Shown here one piece after another: positions 1 through 10,600 of a DNA stretch of 64,000 nucleotides; the stretch's first letter is position 1, and every line of letters starts with the position of its first letter. The notes beneath the pieces were generated by a model. It did not search any database. It saw only the letters and a program-made list of their open reading frames with translations, and was not told the origin of the DNA. Position numbers and translations under genes: made by a program. The DNA comes from an uncultured Phocaeicola sp. Its GTDB lineage: Bacteria > Bacteroidota > Bacteroidia > Bacteroidales > Bacteroidaceae. Location of the stretch: assembly GCA_948579315.1 (NCBI GenBank), contig CAPAOL010000003.1, positions 56,975 through 120,974 of the forward strand. The letters run 5' to 3'.

Positions 1-2355
1 ACGAAGATACTCATAAGCTTTCGGTTCTTCCAACTGCTCTACAATTTTATTCTTAGTTAAAGTAAATGTTCCCCCAAAATTGAAACGAACCTTACCTAAG
101 CTTTTTATATAATTTGCTCCAAATTCCAAACCTTTACTATCAACCACACCAGCATTAGCATAAGAAGCTGTTGCACCCAATATTGACGAATTCTTACCAC
201 CTGTATATACCCAAATATCTTGACGCTTTTCATAAAAAGCGTCAGCTGTCAACGTTAGACCACCAAATAAAGTAGCATCCAGACCGACATTATATTTATA
301 CGCTTTTTCTGTTGTACCATTTATTGAGGGCAATTGACCTTCCTGCCAACTTCCACCATTACTAAAATTATCTTGGATAGGATATCCACCACCACTTCCG
401 TTCATGGTTTCATACCAATATCCGTTATAAGGAATATTATCCGTATTAATAACGCCGAATGAAGCACGTAACTTCAAGAAATTCAGCCATGAATAATTAT
501 TCAATAAACTTTCATTAGATGCAACCCAAGCAAGTCCTACTGTAGGAGAAATATGCCATTGATTTCCTGTTTCCAATAAATTAGACGCTGAGTTTACTAA
601 TGCAAAATCGAAGAAATAACGATTTTTATACCCATAATGCGTATACCATGACCAATTGCAATGATAAAGATTAGAGTTTATATTGGCATTATTGTCATAT
701 TTATAAGTATACATCAATGTTGTATATACTTTATGTTCTCCAAACTGACGCTTCCAGTCCACATTTGCCATAAAATTGAAAGAACGATACTGCCAATCAA
801 GTTTACTTCCTCCTTTCATCTCACTGTCCGAGCCACCTGTATATTCGGAAAAAGCACTCGGTTCACCATTTTTCCATTCTGTCACAACAGTACTTCCATA
901 CGCATAATCTTTGCAATGATCCTCCCAATAAGAAGCAACATTATCATATCCCATACGAAAAGAGGCTCCTAAACCTTTCGTAATAGAAGACAAATCCTGT
1001 CTTAAGCTCATATCTGCCCACAACCCCAATGTATGTCCCTTGGAATAACCGCGACCCTGAGCCAATGCAACTGGATTATTATATCCATCCCATGTTGCAT
1101 TACCACCCCACAAACCATTTTCTGTACGAATAGGAAATGCCGCAGATGGAGTCATATATAATTTTCCAATCAAATTATCAGAACCATATCCCGGACGACT
1201 AAATTCATTTAACATCCCCATAATATTTACCTGCATTTTAGTCTTAGGAGTCAAATCAATATCCAAATTACTACGAAAATTTGCTTTAGAATACTTCTCT
1301 TGAGTTGAATAACCATCATTCTCATTGGCATTTTTATAAAAGCCACGACCGTTTTGCAAATTCAACATTGTATAATAACGCAATTTAGAAGCGCCTCCAC
1401 GAAAAGTTAAAGTTGCAATATCTGATGATCCTCTTTCACGGAACACCTCATCCCACCAATTGACATTGGGATAATAATAAGGATATTTGCCACTTTTGAA
1501 AGCATTCAATTCATTCTGACTATATTTAGCAGCTTTTCCATCATTAGCCAATGCCTCATTCATGGCTCTAGCATAAGTATACGAATCCGACATTTCGGGT
1601 AAACGATTTTGATAAGTAAAACCATGATCATAAGCAAAACTTATTTCACGCTTCTTATATAATCCACGCTTCGTTACGATATTCACTACTCCATTCGCTC
1701 CTTTATAACCATAAAGAGCCACTGCAGCTGCATCACGCAAAACCGTTACGGACTCCACCTCTTCCGGTGTAAGATAACGTAAAACTTGATAAGCGTTATC
1801 ACGCTCCAAACCATCAACTACCAGCAATATACCATTATTACCATTTAAACTTTTTTGCCCACGAATGAACATAGAAGGTATTTGCTCCCACATGGTTCCC
1901 GTTTTTTGCATAGTAGTCAATCCGAGCACATTGCCGTACAATGAATTACCTACGGTATATGAAGATCTAGTTGCAATATCATCACTATAAACAGTAGAAG
2001 CTGCTCCCGTCGACTCAGTATAGGTCTGTTCCAATCCAAAACCGTAATTCACTTTATTCGAAAAGAAATCCATTATAACAGTCATCTTTTTATCCATTTC
2101 CGCCTTTACTACTTTTTTTGCATCATACGGCGTCTGAATCCAAAGCTGAGCATCCTTTGATACTGAAATTGTAAAATTTCCCATAACGTCTGTCGATACC
2201 ATAGTAAGTGGTTGCCCCAATACAGACACGGCAGCTCCCGATACCGGGTTTCCTACCTTATCAACCACCTTACCAGTCACATTAACTTCTTCCTGTGCCA
2301 TGGCATTCATACTTGTAAAAGCAAGTATTGTCAAAGCTAATATTTTATTTTTCAT
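1..2355 (-). CDS. SusC-like TonB-dependent outer-membrane receptor, C-terminal part beyond the left edge
   Basis: The frame stays open for 785 codons from an ATG at 2355 to base 1, so the stop and the end of the beta-barrel are missing. The start encodes a signal peptide ending in MNAMA before QEEVN. A carboxypeptidase-regulatory-like domain follows (about residues 22-95, VTGKVVDKVGNPVSGAAV), then a plug domain with the family motifs FIRGQKSL, VVDGLER, VTVLRDAAAVALYGYKGANG and VNIVTKRG, then barrel strands. Known role: TonB-driven import of glycan oligosaccharides with a SusD lipoprotein. It begins 34 bp after the upstream susD stop with no terminator between, so it is probably the second receptor of one transcript; its own susD would lie to the left. 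It diverges from the receptor at 4297-7425, so this is not a recent duplication. The DNA is AT-rich. Confidence 0.93.
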   Translation of the reverse strand, partial: MKNKILALTILAFTSMNAMAQEEVNVTGKVVDKVGNPVSGAAVSVLGQPLTMVSTDVMGNFTISVSKDAQLWIQTPYDAKKVVKAEMDKKMTVIMDFFSNKVNYGFGLEQTYTESTGAASTVYSDDIATRSSYTVGNSLYGNVLGLTTMQKTGTMWEQIPSMFIRGQKSLNGNNGILLVVDGLERDNAYQVLRYLTPEEVESVTVLRDAAAVALYGYKGANGVVNIVTKRGLYKKREISFAYDHGFTYQNRLPEMSDSYTYARAMNEALANDGKAAKYSQNELNAFKSGKYPYYYPNVNWWDEVFRERGSSDIATLTFRGGASKLRYYTMLNLQNGRGFYKNANENDGYSTQEKYSKANFRSNLDIDLTPKTKMQVNIMGMLNEFSRPGYGSDNLIGKLYMTPSAAFPIRTENGLWGGNATWDGYNNPVALAQGRGYSKGHTLGLWADMSLRQDLSSITKGLGASFRMGYDNVASYWEDHCKDYAYGSTVVTEWKNGEPSAFSEYTGGSDSEMKGGSKLDWQYRSFNFMANVDWKRQFGEHKVYTTLMYTYKYDNNANINSNLYHCNWSWYTHYGYKNRYFFDFALVNSASNLLETGNQWHISPTVGLAWVASNESLLNNYSWLNFLKLRASFGVINTDNIPYNGYWYETMNGSGGGYPIQDNFSNGGSWQEGQLPSINGTTEKAYKYNVGLDATLFGGLTLTADAFYEKRQDIWVYTGGKNSSILGATASYANAGVVDSKGLEFGANYIKSLGKVRFNFGGTFTLTKNKIVEQLEEPKAYEYLR

Positions 2356-2389
2356 TGTCTCTAGTTTTTATTAGATAAAAAATCAAGTA

Positions 2390-4282
2390 TTACCAACCTG
2401 GATTTTGAGTCAATCCATATCCTTTGTTTACTTCATTTACAGGAAATGCAGACAAATACCATTTTGAATTGAAATTTGTCCACCATGCACGAGCTGAATT
2501 AGATATTTTGAACTGAGTATATTTAAATTTTGTCGGAAAAGGTCCCCGTTTATCTTCCGGTTTATCAGACCATGAACCACTTCCACCATCAGCACGTTCA
2601 ATAAGCAAACCATGTAAAGGACGCTCAAAAAGATCAGCACGCTTATTACGTATCATATCAAAGAAACGAACATCTTCCAACCCAAGTTCACAAGCACGTT
2701 CTCGTAATATTTCTTCCATCAAAGCATTCGAATCAGATAGTAAATTCTTGTCTTGATTCGACTCTATCAACCCTTTTAATCCGACACGCGCACGTACCTT
2801 ATCCACCATCTCTATAGCTAGTTTCGGTTGATTATTTTTCAGAAGTGCTTCCGCATAAATCAAATACATTTCCGACATACGTAAATAAGGCCATTCCAAA
2901 TAATTATTGGCTAGACTTCCTTTACCTTCTTTATAGAATTTATATAAACCGAAGCCTGTTGCATACTGTCCTGTTTCAGTACTTGTACTATTAGCGTTTT
3001 CACGTCCTCCTACCCATAATTCCACAGAACGGCCACTCCATTTAGCACCATTTACCAAAATTGTTTCATACAAACGTGGATCACGAGTAGGTTTATTATA
3101 ATCATTATTCTCAAAAAACATATTATTATTCTGTACTGCCTTATCAAAGTCAAAGGATTCGCCTGTTGCCATAGGGAACATTTCCATATACTCCAATGTA
3201 GGCGTATAACCGCCATTGGGCACCCAATCGCCCCAATAATACCACCAATCCCAATTATACTTACCAATAATACGGGTAGAAATCAACAATTCCGAATTTT
3301 CACGTAAGAAATAAGCTTTATTAAAAGCCGCTCTATAGGCATCATTCGTATCACCAACAGCCTGAACTAGTTCATAATGCCCATTAACTTGCAGGGCTTG
3401 GAAAAATTCTTCACAAGCAGTCAGACATGCTTTCCATAATTCAGGTTTATATCCTCCGTACCACACTTGATGATTGATAACCGCTTCTTGTGGTTCTGCC
3501 GTACAATATGGTTCATTGTCATTAAATAAAGGACTTGCAGCAAAAAGCAAAATTTTACATTTCAAGCCCATAGCTGCCGCTTTAGTCATACGTCCTTGCC
3601 AGTTAGCCTCTCCATCCTCAGTCAAATCCCAAGGAAGTACAGTGGCCGCTTCATCTAAAAGACCTATCATAAAGTTCACTGTTTCTTCTACGGTAGCTCG
3701 AGGAACATCATATTCATTTTCAGCCGCAAAAGACGCTTTTACTATAGGCAATCCACCAAAATGACGAAACATATCAAAATAGCGAGAAGCTATTATTACC
3801 TTCGCTTCCGCTTTCAATCGTTCTTTTTCATTCCCGTCCATATCGGGTACACGATCTACATTTTCAATAAAGATCCATGAACTACGTATTGCCTGCCAAG
3901 TTTCTTCTTTAGTAAAACCAAAACGTGTTTCAGCTGTACCATCTTCTGTACTAGCAGTATAAGTACCAGAATAATAATGTCTATTCAAACCATCCCATGA
4001 ATTATGAGAATGAAAACAATCAGATAAACATTCAAACATACCAGTATTCATCTTACCATCCACATCATTCCAGTTTGTGGCCAAACCATAATACAACTTT
4101 GAATAAGTATTCCACAAAAAACGACGAGCATACTCCGCTTTACCGAAAATTGTATCTTGAGTTACAGCCACACTTGGTGCTTTTTCCAAGAAAGCATCAC
4201 CGAATTTTATATCATCGACACATGAAGTGGCAAGCGTTGCTCCCACAAATGCTATAATAAACCATTTTTCAAAATGTTTCAT
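2390..4282 (-). CDS. SusD/RagB family glycan-binding lipoprotein
   Basis: Predicted outer-membrane surface lipoprotein of 630 residues that caps its SusC partner and captures oligosaccharide. The N-terminus has a signal peptide with lipobox ATLATSC (Cys21) followed by acidic residues, which in Bacteroidota favours surface export. The SusD pattern is clear: an N-terminal tetratricopeptide-like region, the middle segment EAKVIIASRYFDMFRHFGGLPIV, and the C-terminal region EWPYLRMSEMYLIYAEALLKNN, then the conserved LREIL-like motif EEILRERACELGLEDVRFFDMIR. It starts 14 bp after the susC stop and sits 34 bp before a second susC, so it is translated from the same operon. The ligand cannot be told from sequence. 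The family assignment is certain. Confidence 0.96.
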   Translation of the reverse strand: MKHFEKWFIIAFVGATLATSCVDDIKFGDAFLEKAPSVAVTQDTIFGKAEYARRFLWNTYSKLYYGLATNWNDVDGKMNTGMFECLSDCFHSHNSWDGLNRHYYSGTYTASTEDGTAETRFGFTKEETWQAIRSSWIFIENVDRVPDMDGNEKERLKAEAKVIIASRYFDMFRHFGGLPIVKASFAAENEYDVPRATVEETVNFMIGLLDEAATVLPWDLTEDGEANWQGRMTKAAAMGLKCKILLFAASPLFNDNEPYCTAEPQEAVINHQVWYGGYKPELWKACLTACEEFFQALQVNGHYELVQAVGDTNDAYRAAFNKAYFLRENSELLISTRIIGKYNWDWWYYWGDWVPNGGYTPTLEYMEMFPMATGESFDFDKAVQNNNMFFENNDYNKPTRDPRLYETILVNGAKWSGRSVELWVGGRENANSTSTETGQYATGFGLYKFYKEGKGSLANNYLEWPYLRMSEMYLIYAEALLKNNQPKLAIEMVDKVRARVGLKGLIESNQDKNLLSDSNALMEEILRERACELGLEDVRFFDMIRNKRADLFERPLHGLLIERADGGSGSWSDKPEDKRGPFPTKFKYTQFKISNSARAWWTNFNSKWYLSAFPVNEVNKGYGLTQNPGW

Positions 4283-4296
4283 AAGATTTCAAGATA

Positions 4297-7200
4297 TTAG
4301 AATCCAACTTTTAAACCTAAATTAATCACGCGAGTCAATGGATAATTTGGACGATCACTTTGACGTGACTCAGGATCCCCCCACATAAAATCCGTCAATG
4401 TGAATAAGTTATACGCACTTACATATAAACGGCACTGATTCATTTTTATTTTCTTCATGAAAGGCATATTAAAATTATACCCCAATTCAACACTTTTCAA
4501 ACGTAAATAACTTGCATCACACAAATACAAGTCGGAAGCTCTATAATTGTTCGCTTGAGCTAACTTCGATATACGAGGGAATTTAGCCGTATAAGTATCG
4601 GCCGACGAACGCCATGTATTTTCATATTGATAAAGAAGCAATCCTTTATTTTGTGTATCTCCCAGCGGTTGACGGAATTCGGAAAGCATACGGTCTACAT
4701 TCCACGCTCCTGTAAACTGCGCTGTAAAATCCCATCCCTTCCAACTAAATCCAAGATTCAAACCAGCTGTATATTCAGGAGTATCCACATATCCCAAATC
4801 ACGGCTAGCATCATCTCCATCAATAACACCGTCACTGTTTAAGTCAGCAAATACCGCATCACCTGGCTGTAAAGATAAACCATGATCTGCTATAGGTCTA
4901 CCAAATTCTTCCTGATATCTAGCCTCTGCAGTTTCATCATAATATCCCCAAAATTTATAAATCAAACGAGAACCAATTGTACGGCCAGTTTCATACAACC
5001 AATCTTCATTCTTTTCAATCTCATTCTTATAAACAATTTTGTTGCGCGCAAAAGAGAGATTGAAGTTTGCCCAATAACGGAAATCATCACCGATTTTATC
5101 ATTCCATTTTAGCTGAAACTCATATCCTTTATTTTCAGTTTTACCAACATTCATAATAGGTAAAACCATACCCAAAATTCCCGGCATATAATCTGGAGAA
5201 GAAAGAATATCTCGACGGTTTTCTTTAAAATAATCTAAAGAAATATTTAGTTTTTCATTCAGAATAGAAAAATCAATACCATAATTCTGCTTAACAGATT
5301 TTTCCCAAGTTACATCAGCATTCGATTTACTAGCCTCATAAGCACCCGGCTTCTTATTTCCAGCATTCGTACCGAAAAAATAGCCATCGTCATTCAAAAT
5401 ATAAGCGTCTGGAAGATACAAAAATCTATTATTTCCGTTATTATCATTACCTACCATACCTACAGAGGCACGTACTTTAAAGTAATTGATCACTTTCTTT
5501 AACGGCTTAAAAAAAGACTCTTCACTGACAATCCAACCAATAGAGCCAGCTGGAAACAAGCCATAACGTTTACCTGGAGCAAAATTCTCAGAACCATTAT
5601 AACCAACATTAAACTCTGCCATATATCGAGTTTTATAATCATAGGTAGCACGCCCCACAAAGCCAACATAAGCCGAAGGAATATCATCATAAGTACCTCC
5701 TGGATAATATCGTTTTGATTGATTATAAAGCACCAAACCTGTCACATTATGATCTCCAAATTTGCGACTGTAATTCAAAGCAGCTTCCATATACCAATCA
5801 CGTGATTTACCTTCACCATTTGAATTACGACTATAAGACAACTGAGAATCAGAGCCACTCTTACGATAACCAATAGATCCATCATCATGAAGAACTGGTG
5901 TATATACAGCCATAGAAGAACTGGCTATTTTTTGTGTCCAATAACTAGTATTATAAGAACCCTTCAATTTAAAAGAAAGTCCTTTGGTTATAAAATCTAA
6001 CTTTTGATCTAATACAAGATCCACATTCAACACATTTGTTGTTGTAGAACGGAAGCCTTTCCCATAATAAGAATTCAATCCGTCAGATCCAGTAAATGGT
6101 AGATAATCAGCATTTGAAACCACACGTTTTCCATCTACAATACCTGCACCAGCAAAAGGCACAGCCCAATATAATTTACGGAACAGCTGATTCTGGTCTT
6201 CTCCAGACTCAGGAGTACGTTTAGTTTCAATACGCCCACCAATATTAACAGAAATTAATGTAGTCTTAGTCGCATCAAAATCCAAATTAGCACGATAATT
6301 GTAACGTTTGTAGTTAAAGTTAAAATTATCAGACGCTGCAAGTTGTTTGAACATACCATCTTGTGTAAACATACCTGCTGATACAAAGTAACGCATTCTA
6401 TCAGTACCTCCCGATATATTTACATTATGTTGTGACTGAAACGCTGCCTTATTCATACAGTAATCAATCCAATTAATATCCGGATATAAAATAGGATCTG
6501 TATGATCTCTGAATTTTATCAATTGCTCTTCTGTAAATGTAGGTACTCCACCATCATTTACCTGTAAATCATTATAATAAGACGCATACTGATAAGAATT
6601 GGCAAATTCCAATTGTTTCGTTCTTAAGTTAACACCTGCCGAAGTTGAAAAAGAAATTTTAGCCTTACCTTCAGCACCACGTTTAGTAGTAATCAATATA
6701 ACACCATTAGCACCACGAACACCAAATACGGCTGTAGCCGAAGCATCTTTCAATACCGTAATACTTTCTACCTCATTGGGGTCAATCTGCGAAAATTCGC
6801 GTTCTACCCCATCCACTTGAATCAAAGGTTTGGCATTATTCCAAGTAGCAATACCACGCACATACAAATCCGCCTCATCAGCACCGGGTTCACCAGAATA
6901 TTGCACCGAAGAAATACCTGTAATCTGACCAGACAATACATTCGACATAGACGCAGCAGGAGTTTTTAGCAAATCCTCACCTTTCATTGAAGAAATGGCT
7001 CCTGTTATAGAAACTTTCTTTTGTGCACCATACGCTACGACTTGTACCTCACCTAACATTTGTGAATCATCTTCGAGCACAACTCTTAAATTCTTACCAG
7101 ATTGAGGTGTCAAGACTTGATCTTTGTAACCGATAAAGGAAATTTTTATTTTTCCATTTTTAGGTACTGAAATAGAAAAAGTACCTTCAAAGTCAGTAAT

Positions 7201-7425
7201 TGTTCCCATTGTAGTACCTTCTACAACAACATTCGCACCAATCACAGGCTCACCCGAAGCATCAACAACAATACCTTTTATAGTTTGCTGTTGATGTATT
7301 AACTGAACAGCCATAACCTTATCGGCAGCTGACACAACCAAGGGGTGAGAAGCTATGAAACCAGTGCAAAACAATAAGACAGTAGTAAATGCCTTACGAT
7401 TTCTCATAAATGAGTTAGATTTCAT
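4297..7425 (-). CDS. SusC/RagA family TonB-dependent receptor (PUL 1)
   Basis: Outer-membrane transporter of 1042 residues for glycan oligosaccharides. After a signal peptide (MKSNSFMRNRKAFTTVLLFC..., cleavage near VVSAADK) there is a carboxypeptidase-regulatory-like domain at about 48-125 (GIVVDASGEPVIGANVVVEG), a SusC-type box (LGEVQVVAYGAQKK), a plug domain with YVRGIATWNN, QVDGVERE and VTVLKDASATAVFGVRGANG, and a beta-barrel ending LGLKVGF with the typical terminal Phe. It is the first gene of the minus-strand operon and is divergent from the HTCS at 7687, a normal arrangement for induction by that sensor. The leader is AT-rich with two candidate promoter positions (see the entry at 7584-7613 and the finding at 7479-7486). 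Confidence 0.97.
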   Translation of the reverse strand: MKSNSFMRNRKAFTTVLLFCTGFIASHPLVVSAADKVMAVQLIHQQQTIKGIVVDASGEPVIGANVVVEGTTMGTITDFEGTFSISVPKNGKIKISFIGYKDQVLTPQSGKNLRVVLEDDSQMLGEVQVVAYGAQKKVSITGAISSMKGEDLLKTPAASMSNVLSGQITGISSVQYSGEPGADEADLYVRGIATWNNAKPLIQVDGVEREFSQIDPNEVESITVLKDASATAVFGVRGANGVILITTKRGAEGKAKISFSTSAGVNLRTKQLEFANSYQYASYYNDLQVNDGGVPTFTEEQLIKFRDHTDPILYPDINWIDYCMNKAAFQSQHNVNISGGTDRMRYFVSAGMFTQDGMFKQLAASDNFNFNYKRYNYRANLDFDATKTTLISVNIGGRIETKRTPESGEDQNQLFRKLYWAVPFAGAGIVDGKRVVSNADYLPFTGSDGLNSYYGKGFRSTTTNVLNVDLVLDQKLDFITKGLSFKLKGSYNTSYWTQKIASSSMAVYTPVLHDDGSIGYRKSGSDSQLSYSRNSNGEGKSRDWYMEAALNYSRKFGDHNVTGLVLYNQSKRYYPGGTYDDIPSAYVGFVGRATYDYKTRYMAEFNVGYNGSENFAPGKRYGLFPAGSIGWIVSEESFFKPLKKVINYFKVRASVGMVGNDNNGNNRFLYLPDAYILNDDGYFFGTNAGNKKPGAYEASKSNADVTWEKSVKQNYGIDFSILNEKLNISLDYFKENRRDILSSPDYMPGILGMVLPIMNVGKTENKGYEFQLKWNDKIGDDFRYWANFNLSFARNKIVYKNEIEKNEDWLYETGRTIGSRLIYKFWGYYDETAEARYQEEFGRPIADHGLSLQPGDAVFADLNSDGVIDGDDASRDLGYVDTPEYTAGLNLGFSWKGWDFTAQFTGAWNVDRMLSEFRQPLGDTQNKGLLLYQYENTWRSSADTYTAKFPRISKLAQANNYRASDLYLCDASYLRLKSVELGYNFNMPFMKKIKMNQCRLYVSAYNLFTLTDFMWGDPESRQSDRPNYPLTRVINLGLKVGF

Positions 7426-7583
7426 TGTTTTTTCCTTTTTTAAAATTAGATAATAAGGTTTATAAACTCTCTATATTTTGTGGCAATCTTTTTACCCCAA
7501 AAAAACTAATCAACTTATTGTTTCATCTAAAGTTTTTTACTAGATTTACAAATGTTTTAGATAAGATACCTTTTAAAACAATA

Positions 7584-7613
7584 CAAAAATAAAAGATGTT
7601 ATGAAAAAACAAA
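7584..7613 (-). promoter_or_regulatory. Candidate Bacteroides-type promoter for the PUL 1 susC operon
   Basis: On the minus strand TTTG (7613-7610) is followed after 18 bases by TATTTTTG (7591-7584), which fits the Bacteroides -7 consensus TAnnTTTG with a spacer one base shorter than usual. Transcription would begin near 7577, giving a leader of about 150 bases. A second possible start region lies nearer the gene, at 7479-7491. HTCS-controlled susC promoters often have a poor -33, so this entry is tentative. Confidence 0.35.
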
Positions 7614-7686
7614 GATTAAAAATTAAGCAAGAATGGTAGAAAAATCATTCATAACGAGTTTTTAGTCCATAATTGTCAAATATTCT

Positions 7687-10600
7687 ATGGTTCATAAATT
7701 TAATATAATCAATTGTATTAGAATTACATATATTATATATATGTTATTAGATGTTGTAATTCCAGCTACTGCCCAGCCATATATGATTAAAAGATTGGGA
7801 GTAGAAGACGGAATATCTAGTAATTATGTAGTTGGAATCACCCAAGATCAACAAGGTTGTATGTGGATCGCAACCGAAGACGGATTAAATAAATTTGATG
7901 GTAATCATTTCACCGTATATACAAAACACACCTCTGGCCTGACCAGTAATGAACTAAATACCGTATTGGCCGATCCCAATGAAAATATTATCTGGATTGC
8001 AACTCAACGCAACGGATTATGTGCATTTAACTGTGATCAAGAAACATTTACCTCCTATATAGCGGAAAAGTCACAATTACAAACAAATGACATTACTGAC
8101 TTGTCTTATGCCTCAGATGGAGGAATATGGATAACCCACTATCATGTCGGCATAGAACATTATAACCCCCGAACCAAAAAATTCACAGCCTATAGAAATG
8201 ATGAAATACAAGGGTTACCGATTCCCAACTGGACTTCTTGTGAAGACAGAACAGGACATTTATATATTGGACATGCCTTCAATGGATTAAGCATCTTATC
8301 ATTAAAAGACAAGACTGTCAAAAATTATATACCTGATCCCAAAGATCCCAACAGTCTGCCCGGACAAGAAGTTCGAGCCATTTGCATAGACAAGAATGAC
8401 AATGTATGGATCGGAACAAACGCAGGACTTGCTCTCTTTAATCCTACCACTGAAAAATTTACAGTATTCAAACATAATCCCAATGATGACAATTCACTAT
8501 TATCCAATTCTATATACGATATCAAACAGATGAAAGACGGGAAGATATGGATATGTACCAACATGGGAGGAGTAAGTATATTAGATTTACAACATAACGC
8601 CTTTATTTCTGCAGAGGAAATAGATTTTCAAAATATAAAGGCCACCAATGACAATTATGGGCTATCTTCACCTAATGCACGATGTGCCTATCAAGATTGT
8701 TATGGTAATATATGGATAGGAAACTATCGGGGAGGTATCGATTTCATTAGTCATACCCAACCCATGTTCAATATTCTACCTTATACAATAGAAACAGCAA
8801 AAGGACTAAGCTACAAACAAGTGTGGGGAATGTGGGCTACAGACAATCAAGTATGGCTAGGAAGTGAAGATGAATTGGGATTATTTATAAATGGAAAGAA
8901 AATAAAGACATATGATCTTTACTCGCATGAACTTGTGTACAACACGCATATCAATACCATTTATGAAGACAGACAGAAACGTCTATGGCTTGGAACTTAC
9001 AAAAACGGAATACTGCTCTATAAACCAGATAAACAAGAAATTGTTCACATATCCTCTAGTCTATTCAACAATCTAGATGTCAGATGCTTTTATGAAGATC
9101 AGAACGGAAAAATGTGGATTGGGACTGAAACCGGAATCTATTCCTGTACAAATGAAGTACTCGTAAAGGAAGAAGAAATACAAAAACAATTACCAGACAT
9201 CATGGTACATTCTCTTTTGCGTGACAAAGAGGGTAAATTATGGGTAGGAACTTTCGGCAAAGGCATCTCTATCTTTGATGTAAACAATAAGCTACTATGG
9301 AATTTCGTTATTGAAAACGGCTTCTGCTCCAATGCTGTGAATCACATGATAAAAGATTCAGAAGAGCAAATATGGGTTGCGACCCGCGAAGGACTAGCCG
9401 TATTCAAAAATACCAGCCAACCAAACAGATACAAAATCTTTAAAGAAAAGGAAGGTTTAGAAAACAGTTATATACGTGCTATTTGCGAAGATTTGGAAAA
9501 AAGAATTTGGATAAGTAGTAATGACGGCATCTCCTGTTTAGATCCAAAACAAAACCTATTTTATAATTATAATCATCACGACGGAGTTCCGATGGGTGAT
9601 TTCATGAACGGCTCCACTTGTATGACTCACAATGGAATTATCTATTTCGGCTCTCAAAATGGAGCATGTTTCTTTAACCCCAAAGAACTATCTTCTATCC
9701 GCCAAGTTTCCCCTGTTAAAATCACCCAATTCTGCAAATACAATAAAAAAACAGAAAGTAAAGATGCTGAAATTTCAATTCCATTCAAAAAGGGAGTAGT
9801 CCATTTACCTTATAATCAGAATAGTTTTCGCATTACATTTAATGTATTAGACTACACACAAAGTCCACAGGTAGAATTCACTTATATGCTAGAAGGCCTT
9901 GAAAACAGATGGTATGACACACAAGGAGAAAATCAAGTAATTTTTCGTAATATTCCTCCAGGTAAATATAACTTCAAAGTGAGAACACGCATCCGTAATC
10001 AAGAATGGGACAAAGAAATCGCCTCATTGAATATCTTTATTGCTCCTCCCCTTTGGCTTACCTGGTATGCCAAATTGGGTTATGTCATATTGTTTATCTT
10101 CGCATTATATGCATTGCTCCGTTTTTATAAACGTAAACTGGACTTAGAGAGTTCACTGGAAGTGGAGCGCAAGCAAAGTCTGAACAAACAAGAACTGAAT
10201 GAAGAACGCCTGCGCTTCTACACCAACATCACCCATGAACTGCGTACTCCGCTCACGCTGATTCTAGGTCCATTGGAAGACCTGTTGAGTGATGCCACCT
10301 TATCTCCCAAACACGCCAACAAAATCAGCATCATTCATGATAGCGCCACCCGTCTGCTGAATCTGATAAACCGCATACTGGAATTCCGCAAGACCGAGAC
10401 CCAGAACCGTAAATTATCTGTAGTCAAGGGAGATCTGGGACAATTGGTACAGGAAGTGGGATTACGTTACAAAGAGCTGAATCCCAATAACAAAGTAAAT
10501 TATCATATTCATATCGAAACAGAAGATACGGAAATCTTCTATGACGCGGACATGATCACCATCATACTGGACAACCTGATGAGCAATGCTGCCAAATATA

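Noticed and set aside
661..972. 103-codon plus-strand frame near the left edge
   Set aside because: Lies entirely antisense to the partial SusC, whose minus-strand frame stays open from 2355 to base 1.
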